From: Planctomycetota bacterium
Lineage (GTDB): Bacteria > Planctomycetota > GCA-002687715 > DRQF01
Assembly (NCBI GenBank): GCA_024275615.1
Contig: JAJRYU010000254.1
Coordinates: forward strand, 1-8,118
Direction of reading: 5' to 3'
DNA length: 8,118 nucleotides
This document shows, one piece after another, positions 1-6,237 of the stretch. Each line of letters begins with the position of its first letter. Within the stretch, counting starts at the first letter, position 1. A program made the translations under genes and the position numbers. Under the pieces are notes generated by a model that saw only the letters and a program-made list of their open reading frames with translations, searched no databases and was not told the origin of the DNA.

Positions 1-1
1 C

Positions 2-1600
2 CCCGAGGATGCGCCGAAGATCAAGTTCAAAAATGTGGCCAAAGATTTGGGCATTTCCTTTCGCCATGGCGTTGGCTCAAGAAACCGACTGCTACCGGAA
101 GATACCGGTTCTGGTTTGGCCTGGGGCGACTACGACGCCGATGGCGATCCCGATCTTTACATCGTGAACTATCCCCAAGATTCCCAGCAAGTCGATCTCA
201 AGGCTGATTCGAATCGGCTCTATCGCAACGACAACGGCCGATTCGTCGACGTCACTCAAACGGCCGGGGTCGGCGACGCTAGCGGCTTTGGCATGGGCGC
301 TACTTTCGCTGACTACGACAACGACGGGGACCTCGACCTCTATGTGACCAATCGCGGCCCGAACCGCTTGTTTCGCAACGATGGCAAAGGCAAGTTCGAC
401 GAAGTCGCAAACGAGATAGGTGTCGCTGGCAACGCATGGTCGGCCGGTGCCGCCTGGGGTGATCTTGATCGCGACGGTGACCTTGACCTCTATGTCACTA
501 ACTACATCAGCTACGACGCCATGCCTGGTGACCAATCGAGTGGCGCCTGGGAGGGCATCCCCGTCGCGCTCAATCCGAATTCCTACGATCCTGTCAGCAA
601 TGATCTCTTTCTCAACGATGGTCACGGGCATTTCGTCGAATCGGCTAAGAAACTAGGCGTCGCAAACCCTGAGGGACGCAGCTTAGCCGCAACTTTTCTC
701 GATTTCGACCAAGACGGTTGGCTCGATATCTACGTAAACAATGACGTGTCGCAGAACGCCCTGTTTCGCAATTTGGGAAGGGACGCCGTGCAAGGAGGAA
801 CAAGGTTCGTCGATGCATCAGCGATGACTGGAACAGCGGATCCGCGAGGCTCCATGGGGCTCTGTGTTGGAGATGTAACCGGCCCTGAAGGCACAGCTGA
901 TGGACTTGCTGACCTGTTCATCACTCATTGGGTCGCTCAAGAAAACGCCCTATACATTGGTACGGACGTGGGTGGCGGCGACATTGAATACCGCGACCGT
1001 ATTCGACGCTTTCGACTGGGTGAAATATCCACCGACACCGTGGGTTGGGGCTGCGCCATGGTGGATTTCGACTTGGACGGTTTGACCGACATCGCTGTCG
1101 CCAATGGCAGCACTTTGGAACAACGAGACAACAAGGCTTTGCTCCGCAAGGAACCCATTTTCTTGTTCTGGCGCAGCGGCAGTCGTTTTTTTGACCTCGC
1201 TCCGGCGGCTGGTTCCGCAGCCTCCTCCCTTCACGACGCTCGAGGTCTGGCTGCTGCCGACTTTGACGGTGATGGCGATGTTGACTTGGCCATCAATGTC
1301 AACCGTGGGGAATTCATGCTCCTGAGAAATGAAACGGAAACGCCCCATCGCTCGGTAACAGTACGCCTCGAAGGCTCACCGGCTGTCCTCTTTGGTGCTC
1401 GGATCCGGGTTGAAACGACCGGTGGACTAGCCACACGTTGGTATGGATCTGATGCCAGTTACTTATCGATGCACCACACGGATGCGGTTTTCGGGCTTGG
1501 TAACCAAGAGGCCGCGAAAAAAATTACCGTGCTATGGGCCGATGGCAAAAAAACTTCACGTAGCGATATTCCCGCAGGTTTGATCCGTATCGCACACTAG
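2..1600 (+). CDS. FG-GAP/VCBS repeat protein with C-terminal ASPIC/UnbV domain (5' partial)
   Basis: The frame is open from base 2 with no upstream stop and reads PEDAPKIKFKNVAKDLGISF, the usual lead-in to this family, so the start lies outside the window and the GTG at 35 is internal. Six calcium-binding DxDxDG loops are visible: DYDADGDPD (from 128), DYDNDGDLD (311), DLDRDGDLD (461), DFDQDGWLD (701), DFDLDGLTD (1064) and DFDGDGDVD (1259), most followed by the DLYVTN strand typical of FG-GAP blades. The C-terminus (about 1360-1590) matches ASPIC/UnbV: SVTVRLEGS, GARIRV, FGLG and ITVLWADGKK. Family knowledge: these are secreted or surface beta-propeller proteins with extracellular binding roles, common in Planctomycetota and Acidobacteriota. 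Any signal peptide is out of view, so secretion is inferred. The ligand is unknown. Confidence 0.93.
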   Translation, partial: PEDAPKIKFKNVAKDLGISFRHGVGSRNRLLPEDTGSGLAWGDYDADGDPDLYIVNYPQDSQQVDLKADSNRLYRNDNGRFVDVTQTAGVGDASGFGMGATFADYDNDGDLDLYVTNRGPNRLFRNDGKGKFDEVANEIGVAGNAWSAGAAWGDLDRDGDLDLYVTNYISYDAMPGDQSSGAWEGIPVALNPNSYDPVSNDLFLNDGHGHFVESAKKLGVANPEGRSLAATFLDFDQDGWLDIYVNNDVSQNALFRNLGRDAVQGGTRFVDASAMTGTADPRGSMGLCVGDVTGPEGTADGLADLFITHWVAQENALYIGTDVGGGDIEYRDRIRRFRLGEISTDTVGWGCAMVDFDLDGLTDIAVANGSTLEQRDNKALLRKEPIFLFWRSGSRFFDLAPAAGSAASSLHDARGLAAADFDGDGDVDLAINVNRGEFMLLRNETETPHRSVTVRLEGSPAVLFGARIRVETTGGLATRWYGSDASYLSMHHTDAVFGLGNQEAAKKITVLWADGKKTSRSDIPAGLIRIAH

Positions 1601-1660
1601 TACGGTGCCGCGTTATTTTTGACAGCCCAACCCTGAACTTTGGCGGCTCGGCATCCCCAA
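1601..1660. repeat. Imperfect ~60-bp direct repeat, copy A
   Basis: Starts at the base after the TAG of the FG-GAP gene and matches 2731-2790. The two share an identical 18-base core, TTGACAGCCCAACCCTGA (1619-1636 and 2749-2766), plus GCCGCGTT, GGCTCGG and ATCCCC. In both copies GCCGC (1607-1611 here) can pair with a downstream GC(T)GGC (1643-1647 here), giving a stem around a ~31-base loop. No transposase or integrase is nearby. I do not recognise the element; it may be a dispersed genomic repeat or the scar of a duplication. Confidence 0.7.
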
Positions 1661-1671
1661 TGACGCCAACG

Positions 1672-1696
1672 AATAGCCAACGTCCAGTTGGCTATT
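1672..1696 (+). terminator. Hairpin, probable terminator of the FG-GAP gene
   Basis: A perfect 10-bp inverted repeat, AATAGCCAAC (1672-1681) and GTTGGCTATT (1687-1696), with a 5-base loop GTCCA. It lies about 70 bases after the stop codon of the FG-GAP gene and before the next promoter. The stem is only half GC and the T-run after it is short (TTTC), so termination strength is uncertain. Confidence 0.5.
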
Positions 1697-1740
1697 TCAG
1701 TTTCAACCGGCACCATCTACTCACACGGTGGTGTTTGTTC

Positions 1741-1769
1741 TTTACATGAACAGCACCGACATTGATAAT
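1741..1769 (+). promoter_or_regulatory. Sigma-70-type promoter of the downstream membrane-protein gene
   Basis: TTTACA (1741-1746) and GATAAT (1764-1769) are separated by exactly 17 bases, each one mismatch from the -35 and -10 consensus. Transcription should begin near 1776, upstream of the GGAG ribosome site at 1790-1793 and the ATG at 1801. The -10 box covers the alternative starts at 1762 and 1768, which therefore cannot be on this transcript. Confidence 0.7.
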
Positions 1770-1800
1770 GGTACAAGGCTCGAAAGACCGGAGACCACCC

Positions 1801-2322
1801 ATGACTGATTCAGTCGTCGTCGCAAGACTCTTCACTGCGGAACAGGCAGTCGAGGTATGCAAGCAGCTGAATTTCGCGGGCATTGGCGCCAAGTTCCAGA
1901 GCCCAGTGACAACAGGCAACTACTTCAACGACTGGAACATGCAGACGCCAGAATTCAGAGTTTTTGTGCAAGAAGAAGATGCAGTCGCGGCACAGGCAGC
2001 TCTCTCGAAACTCCAAGAGCAAGAGGATCCCAGTGACTCCGCACCGCAGCGTACTCCACCCCCTTCACCTCTCACCAAACAAGAAGAGACTTCCGCGCGG
2101 ATCAAGTCCGCCATGAACATGTCGATCGGTTCTTCAGTTCTTTCACCACTCGCCCCTTTCGCAATTTATCGGATCTTAGGTGTTTTGCGTGAAACAAGAA
2201 CAAGACAAGATAACATTCGCCTGAGCGTTGCTGTGCTGTTCGCCATCATTGGCTCAGTGCTTCTCGCTCAGCTTGTGTATTTCGTTTTTCTCACCGCCCT
2301 ATTGTTCCTAGTGTCACGATAG
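1801..2322 (+). CDS. DUF2007-like domain protein with C-terminal membrane segments
   Basis: The 173-residue product has three parts. Residues 4-72 resemble the small DUF2007-type alpha/beta domain: VVVARLFTAEQAVEVC, then a glycine turn (FAGIGAKF), then a second strand FRVFVQEED and a helix with AAQAALSKL. A charged, proline-rich linker follows (73-100). The C-terminus holds two hydrophobic stretches (about 108-127 and 141-171), suggesting an inner-membrane anchor with the N-terminal domain in the cytoplasm. The ATG at 1801 is chosen because GGAG at 1790-1793 is 7 bases upstream and the promoter -10 box overlaps earlier in-frame starts. DUF2007 proteins are described only as putative signal-transducing proteins; no partner can be named. 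The family call rests on pattern, not a search. Confidence 0.75.
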   Translation: MTDSVVVARLFTAEQAVEVCKQLNFAGIGAKFQSPVTTGNYFNDWNMQTPEFRVFVQEEDAVAAQAALSKLQEQEDPSDSAPQRTPPPSPLTKQEETSARIKSAMNMSIGSSVLSPLAPFAIYRILGVLRETRTRQDNIRLSVAVLFAIIGSVLLAQLVYFVFLTALLFLVSR

Positions 2323-2412
2323 ATCGTCCCTTGCCGAATCGAATAAAAAAAAGGGCGCTGCCGACAAAAGAGCTTCAAGCATGCCTCACCGGAATCCGAG
2401 ATTATTGTTCTC

Positions 2413-2730
2413 TTGATCATTCTTCTCTCACCATTCATGATCATCGATTTCTTTGTCCTCCTATTGATTGGCGATGTTCCCTTCCATGACCTCGTTGTCT
2501 TTGCTCTGGTCTGTCCCATTGTTTTCGGTGGCATCGTTGGATTCCTGGTGCCACGTCTCAAGCTGGTCATTGGGGTCACATTTGCCGCATTGGCGCTCGT
2601 ATCTCTTTTCTCGGGGATCTGTGCGGAAGAGATTGCGGCTGTGCTCTTCGTCGGCCTATTTGGCATCGGCGCGCTTCCGGTTGCCCTTGCATCTGCTTGG
2701 TTGTCCTACACTTTGCGACGTCAAACCTAA
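2413..2730 (+). CDS. Small hydrophobic protein, about four TM segments; start uncertain
   Basis: Not a family I recognise. The product is almost entirely hydrophobic, with about four membrane segments: LLIILLSPFMIIDFFVLLLI, LVVFALVCPIVFGGIVGFLV, LVIGVTFAALALVSLF, and EIAAVLFVGLFGIGALPVAL running into a short basic tail (LRRQT). The start is a problem. The frame is open back to 2347 and the protein-like sequence begins before the TTG at 2413 (about 2383, ASPESEIIVL), but no in-frame ATG, GTG or good ribosome site precedes it. The ATG at 2381 is in another frame and stops after 11 codons; one added base between about 2390 and 2397 would join it to the body. The gene is 90 bases after the DUF2007-like gene, probably on the same transcript, and ends directly at repeat copy B. 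Confidence 0.6.
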   Translation: MIILLSPFMIIDFFVLLLIGDVPFHDLVVFALVCPIVFGGIVGFLVPRLKLVIGVTFAALALVSLFSGICAEEIAAVLFVGLFGIGALPVALASAWLSYTLRRQT

Positions 2731-2790
2731 TGCAGCGCCGCGTTGTTCTTGACAGCCCAACCCTGACTTGGCTGGCTCGGATATCCCCTA
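2731..2790. repeat. Imperfect ~60-bp direct repeat, copy B
   Basis: Second copy of the repeat at 1601-1660, again beginning at the base after a stop codon (TAA 2728-2730). Over the first 36 bases only five positions differ from copy A; after that, one-base gaps are needed to keep alignment through GGCTCGG and ATCCCC. The pairing of GCCGC (2737-2741) with GC(T)GGC (2771-2776) is kept although the downstream arm differs from copy A, hinting at a conserved fold. Confidence 0.7.
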
Positions 2791-2814
2791 AGTGGCACAA
2801 ACGCGTCAGCGTTC

Positions 2815-2982
2815 ATGTGGTCAGAAGTTTGGCTTTTCGATTTTCCAACTGCAAGGTCATCCGTGCATGTTGATGGGTATTTCAGCAACTTGGAAGACCC
2901 CAACACACGAGGCTACGTCGCCATTCGCAGCGCATTCCTCATATGGTCGCCGGGTGATTCGAAGAAATGGCTTCACGTCTGA
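2815..2982 (+). pseudogene. Short coding-like fragment, possible gene remnant
   Basis: A 55-codon frame from an ATG with no convincing ribosome site. From about 2866 to the TGA at 2980-2982 it reads like real protein (HVDGYFSNLEDPNTRGYVAI, then FLIWSPGDSKKW), and codons mostly end in C or G as in neighbouring genes; the first 17 codons do not. The end resembles the C-terminus of some prepilin-like proteins (the 'WSPG' turn), but that is weak. It may be a decayed 3' gene end, possibly frameshifted near 2860. A GTG-started frame at 2792-3037 covers the same bases in another phase and looks less protein-like. Apart from this and repeat B, I see nothing in 2731-3060. Confidence 0.25.
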
Positions 2983-3060
2983 ATTCCTATCGTCTTGCAA
3001 CAGAACGTCGGGGCTCGCCCATCATATCACCGATTGAAACGAAGCGACGAGGATCTCGGG

Positions 3061-3723
3061 TCACTTCAATTCGAAGTTGTATGCGATTCCGCTATTCTTG
3101 AAGGCCGCCAGCCAGCGTTTTGATTCTGCCGTCCACCCGTAGGAAACGACCTCAAGAGACTTAGACTTGGCAAGGATGGCAAGGCCTTTGTCTGTGATTT
3201 TCGTATAGGTGATGTCCAAGTCTGTGAGAGCGGGAAGTTCTGAGACCACCCGCATGCCCCAGTCCGTAATGCCCTGTGCTTGGGTCAATTTCAAGCGCTT
3301 GAGGCGGCCCAGGTTCTTGAGACTGGATAGACCCTGGTCATCGTAGCGGACATCCCAACCGCCGATCTCAAGATTCTCCAGGGAACCGAAACCACCCATA
3401 ATGGCCAAGCCGGTGTTGGAGAGGCTGGTGGTCCAGATGGCCAAAGACCTCAGGGCGGGAAGTTTTGAAAGTTCCTGGAGTTTGCTTTCGTCGGCCAAAG
3501 GATCGATTTGACCCGGCCTCTCGGAGCCGTCCAGACGGATGTTGTGAAGAGAGCTCAAGTCAGCCAAAGTCAAGGAGCCGTATCGTTTCGGTTCGATGGA
3601 GTGCAACCAGGTCAACAGAGATTCAAGTTCCGGAGTTTTTGCCGCCTTAGGAGGCTCTTCGTTTTCGCAACAGACCAAGGATAAGAGAATCAAGACGAAG
3701 ATCGAGAGTTTTGATGTGTTCAT
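3061..3723 (-). CDS. Leucine-rich-repeat lipoprotein (predicted)
   Basis: A 220-residue protein. The N-terminus (LSIFVLILLSLVCC, residues 6-19) is a lipoprotein-like signal: a short basic start, hydrophobic core, then C18/C19 before a charged linker (ENEEPPKAAK). The lipobox is imperfect, with V or C rather than G/A/S before the cysteine, so lipidation is likely but not certain. Residues 85-195 carry LRR turns of the type LxxLxLxxTxITDxGLAxL: LRSLAIWTTSLSNTGLAIM, LENLEIGG, LKRLKLTQAQGITDWGM, and ALTDLDITYTKITDKGLAIL. The repeats suggest an extracytoplasmic protein-binding surface; the partner is unknown. It is transcribed alone, about 215 bases beyond the terminator of the kinase operon, with no strong ribosome site upstream of the ATG at 3723. 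Short LRR proteins of this style are frequent in Planctomycetota. Confidence 0.85.
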   Translation of the reverse strand: MNTSKLSIFVLILLSLVCCENEEPPKAAKTPELESLLTWLHSIEPKRYGSLTLADLSSLHNIRLDGSERPGQIDPLADESKLQELSKLPALRSLAIWTTSLSNTGLAIMGGFGSLENLEIGGWDVRYDDQGLSSLKNLGRLKRLKLTQAQGITDWGMRVVSELPALTDLDITYTKITDKGLAILAKSKSLEVVSYGWTAESKRWLAAFKNSGIAYNFELK

Positions 3724-3886
3724 GGTTCGAGGACGCCAGGCTCAAGCAAAAGTTCAATGAAATCTCAAGACGTTGGTCCTAAGCCGTTCGCCAAGCGTCC
3801 ATGTCTAGCAACATACTCCTGGTGGTCTTCCTCACCGACTCATGGGCGTCCATAGCTCAGCTCGTTTGATCTGAAATCCCTGAAGA

Positions 3887-3926
3887 GAAAACGAGAAGGA
3901 GCGTGGTCGACAACCATGCCCCTTCT
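3887..3926 (-). terminator. Intrinsic terminator of the tetR-kinase operon
   Basis: Starting 12 bases after the kinase stop codon, the minus strand reads AGAAGGGGCATGGT, loop TGTCG, ACCACGCTCCTTCT, then CGTTTTC. The 14-position stem contains one G-U wobble and one A-C mismatch in the minus-strand RNA and is followed by four T's (3891-3888). Position and polarity fit termination of leftward transcription from 3939-5977. Confidence 0.8.
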
Positions 3927-3938
3927 TGACTCAGAATT

Positions 3939-5357
3939 CTATTCTCTGCCAAGAACCCCGGCATTCACCTCTTCCATATTCACGCGTCCAGCCTCGAAAG
4001 TGGCGTTCAAACGGCAAAGAAGAAGACGCAGACCATAGAACATTCGGTTGGTCCAAGTATGGATGGGCGTCACGCGGGTGTAACGCTTGCGGGTGACTTC
4101 AACCATGTTATCCAAGCCACGCTTCAGGTAGGCCTGATCGAATGTGAATGCGCCTTTCACCAACAGCGGTTCCCAAAGCCACGCAACGGATTCTCTCAAC
4201 AGACGCAAACGATCTTCTTCGGCCATTTCTTTTGCGGTGAGAAGAGTGCCTTTTTGGATGAGATCATCGCTGGGCGCACCGTCCTTAAGAAATTCAAATG
4301 TACCGGCGCTAAAGTATTCTTTTTCGTCATCCGTGAACACACGGCAGCAACCAAAGTCAAGGAGACCGAGTCGGCCATCGTCCATCATCAAGAAGTTGCC
4401 TTCATTGGGATCAGCATGGATCATCGGCCCCGAATAGAAGAGACGGCACATCGCTCGAAACATCAATTCACCAGCTCTGTCCTTTTCGGCCTGTGTTGCG
4501 CCGCGTTTTAGAAATTCCTTCAGGTGACAGCCTTTCAAGAATTCCATCGTCAGGACGCGACCAGTCGAAAACTCTGAAAACACCTTGGGCACGACGATGC
4601 CGTCTGTGTCTTCAAGCGTCTTTCGCGCAAGCTCAGCGTATTCAGCCTCCCGTCTGTAGTCTGTTTCAATCAAGAAGGTTTCCTTGATATCCTCAACGAC
4701 GGCAATCATGAATTTCCACTCCTTGCTAAAGCGCATGGCACTCATCAAGAGTTTAAGATTGGCCAAATCTGTACGAATGGACCGGGCGATGTTCGGATAT
4801 TGGATCTTGACGGCCACTGCTTCGCCACTCTTGAGTCTTGCGCGATGGACTTGCCCAAGCGAAGCTGCGGCAAAAGGCACCTCGTCAAATTCGGCGAAGA
4901 CATCTTCCGGGTCGCCGCCCAGTTCATTACACACCTGCTCGCGAAGCAACGAAAAGTGCATGGGGGGCGCTTCAAAATTGAGGGAGGCAAGGATTGTCGA
5001 CATCTGCTCCGAGCCGATGTTTGGGTATGCTGAAAGTGTCTGTCCGAGTTTTGTCATGGCACCACGGAGATAACCCATGGTGCTCAAGACCTTGAGTGCT
5101 GAACGCATCTGAGCTTCGTTCTTGATGACGATCTTCTTCTCTTCGCTTGAGAGCACTCCTTTTGTCCAGGCACCTAGAGAGGCAATGGCGATACTCATTT
5201 GGGTCGAGCCAATGGCCCACAACCTTGCCAACCTCGAGGTCGGAACGGGTTTCCCGGCGAGGTTGGCTAGGAGCGTGTTGATGGCCGCGTCGTGGGAACC
5301 ACCTTCGGCGAGTTCTTCAGGGAGACTGGCGATGAATTTGTCATATCTGGCTTCCAT
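3939..5357 (-). CDS. ABC1/UbiB (AarF) family atypical kinase
   Basis: All ABC1/UbiB signatures are present in the 472-residue product: the KxGQ motif TKLGQ (102-106), the alanine-rich nucleotide loop AAASLGQVH (163-171), the VAVK lysine (K184), the hinge MEFLKG (271-276), the catalytic loop HADPNEGN (314-321) and DFG (334-336). The family comprises atypical kinase/ATPases linked to coenzyme Q and membrane-lipid metabolism; no ubi genes are nearby and no C-terminal transmembrane helix is evident, so the substrate is unknown. ATG at 5357 is preferred over GTG at 5396 because it sits 8 bases after the tetR stop with AGTGAG just upstream, whereas the GTG would overlap tetR by 31 bases. It shares tetR's promoter and is presumably repressed by it. 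An intrinsic terminator follows directly. Confidence 0.9.
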   Translation of the reverse strand: MEARYDKFIASLPEELAEGGSHDAAINTLLANLAGKPVPTSRLARLWAIGSTQMSIAIASLGAWTKGVLSSEEKKIVIKNEAQMRSALKVLSTMGYLRGAMTKLGQTLSAYPNIGSEQMSTILASLNFEAPPMHFSLLREQVCNELGGDPEDVFAEFDEVPFAAASLGQVHRARLKSGEAVAVKIQYPNIARSIRTDLANLKLLMSAMRFSKEWKFMIAVVEDIKETFLIETDYRREAEYAELARKTLEDTDGIVVPKVFSEFSTGRVLTMEFLKGCHLKEFLKRGATQAEKDRAGELMFRAMCRLFYSGPMIHADPNEGNFLMMDDGRLGLLDFGCCRVFTDDEKEYFSAGTFEFLKDGAPSDDLIQKGTLLTAKEMAEEDRLRLLRESVAWLWEPLLVKGAFTFDQAYLKRGLDNMVEVTRKRYTRVTPIHTWTNRMFYGLRLLLCRLNATFEAGRVNMEEVNAGVLGRE

Positions 5358-5365
5358 GGTGATTC

Positions 5366-5977
5366 TCACTTTCTGGGTTCTTGCCCATTCGTACACACCG
5401 TGCTGGCAAAAAGACGTACGGATTGATCGAGTACGGCCAGGCTATCTTCTTGTTTGGGTGAGGCGTCCTTCGACCAAAACGCCAGGACTCCGAGATAGAG
5501 AGTCCAGTAGAGATGCATCGTGACAGCCTCGGATTCGTCGCCAAAATCGTGCCGATGAAGAATTGCTCCAACACATTCCATGTGACGCAAACGCGCCTCA
5601 TCACCACTCCTTGTAGCTTGAGAAGTGCCAAAAGGACTGAACGCTCCTTCCAGGATTTCACCAACAAAACCACGACACGGCTTGAGTTGACGCATTTCCA
5701 TGGCGATGTGGGCGAAGAGCTCTTCTTCGAGCGACTGGTTGTCCCGCAACCGACCTAGGAACTCCTGCTCAGCCCGATCCAGCGCCTCCGCCAGAATGGC
5801 CATGCCCAACGCCTCCTTGTTGGGGAAATAGTTGAAAAGCGTTCCTGTGGCGAGCCCGCAGACAGAGGCAATGTCCCGTGTGGTCGTCTCGCCGTATCCA
5901 TTCTGGGTGAAGAGCTTCTGCCCTTCTTCCAGGATTCGAATCCGGGTCTCTTCTTTGGCTTTGGCCGATATTCTCAT
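5366..5977 (-). CDS. TetR/AcrR-family transcriptional regulator
   Basis: The 203-residue protein has the standard TetR N-terminus: helix 1 ETRIRILEEGQKLFTQNGYG (10-29) and the helix-turn-helix TTTRDIASVCGLATGTLFNYF (31-51) followed by PNKEAL. The C-terminal ligand domain is divergent, as usual; the inducer cannot be predicted, and W112-type aromatic residues do not allow a specific guess. The ATG at 5977 has a strong ribosome site, AAGGAG, 5 bases upstream. It heads an operon with the ABC1 kinase 8 bases downstream. A palindrome immediately upstream (5989-6006) overlaps the likely transcription start, so autorepression and control of the kinase are expected. Confidence 0.92.
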   Translation of the reverse strand: MRISAKAKEETRIRILEEGQKLFTQNGYGETTTRDIASVCGLATGTLFNYFPNKEALGMAILAEALDRAEQEFLGRLRDNQSLEEELFAHIAMEMRQLKPCRGFVGEILEGAFSPFGTSQATRSGDEARLRHMECVGAILHRHDFGDESEAVTMHLYWTLYLGVLAFWSKDASPKQEDSLAVLDQSVRLFASTVCTNGQEPRK

Positions 5978-5988
5978 GGCTACTCCTT

Positions 5989-6006
5989 ATGTGAACATGC
6001 TCACAT
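5989..6006. promoter_or_regulatory. Probable TetR operator, site 1
   Basis: An 18-bp near-perfect palindrome, ATGTGAACATGCTCACAT (8 of 9 positions symmetric), lies 11 bases before the tetR start codon. Its right end touches CATAAT (minus strand, 6010-6005), a plausible -10 box, so bound repressor would block the promoter. The likely -35 is weak (TTGCTT, spacing 15). The core TGARCRTGYTCA recurs at 6040-6051. Confidence 0.7.
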
Positions 6007-6038
6007 TATGACCACCTTCGACCGAAAGCAAGAATAAA

Positions 6039-6052
6039 ATGAGCGTGTTCAT
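6039..6052. promoter_or_regulatory. Probable TetR operator, site 2
   Basis: ATGAGCGTGTTCAT. Its 12-base core TGAGCGTGTTCA differs at one base from the reverse complement of site 1 (TGAGCATGTTCA). Core starts are 48 bp apart, which places both sites on nearly the same helix face (about 4.6 turns). This site would lie just upstream of the tetR promoter. Confidence 0.6.
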
Positions 6053-6099
6053 AAAAAAGGAGGGACTGGATTGCCACCCACCACAAAAAGGGTCCAGTT
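6053..6099 (-). terminator. Weak candidate terminator below the ArsC-like gene
   Basis: On the minus strand ACTGGA (6098-6093) can pair with TCCAGT (6070-6065) across a 22-base loop, followed by CCCTCC and six T's (6058-6053). The stem is short and the loop long, so this is tentative. The 6100-6237 interval shows no gene I can support. Confidence 0.3.
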
Positions 6100-6237
6100 T
6101 CGTCGCTTGCTTGGGGACTGCAGCGGCGCACCGCGTGTCATGGCCTTTTTGGTGTCGATTCCAAACCTTCTTCGTCCAGGAGAATCAGCCGGACCGTCCG
6201 TGAGAGTTTGAAGGCCCGGCGAACTCCACAGGTCCGA

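Noticed and set aside
1601..1700. Integron attC site: repeats contain GCCCAAC (fits RYYYAAC) right after stop codons
   Set aside because: No matching GTTRRRY box with complementary sequence lies downstream in either copy, spacing does not fit, and no integrase is present.
2792..3037. GTG-started 81-residue plus-strand ORF
   Set aside because: Low-quality composition, no ribosome site, and another frame of the same bases has better coding character.
5358..5396. GTG start at 5396 for the ABC1 kinase
   Set aside because: It would overlap tetR by 31 bases; ATG 5357 has normal operon spacing and a nearby purine-rich site.
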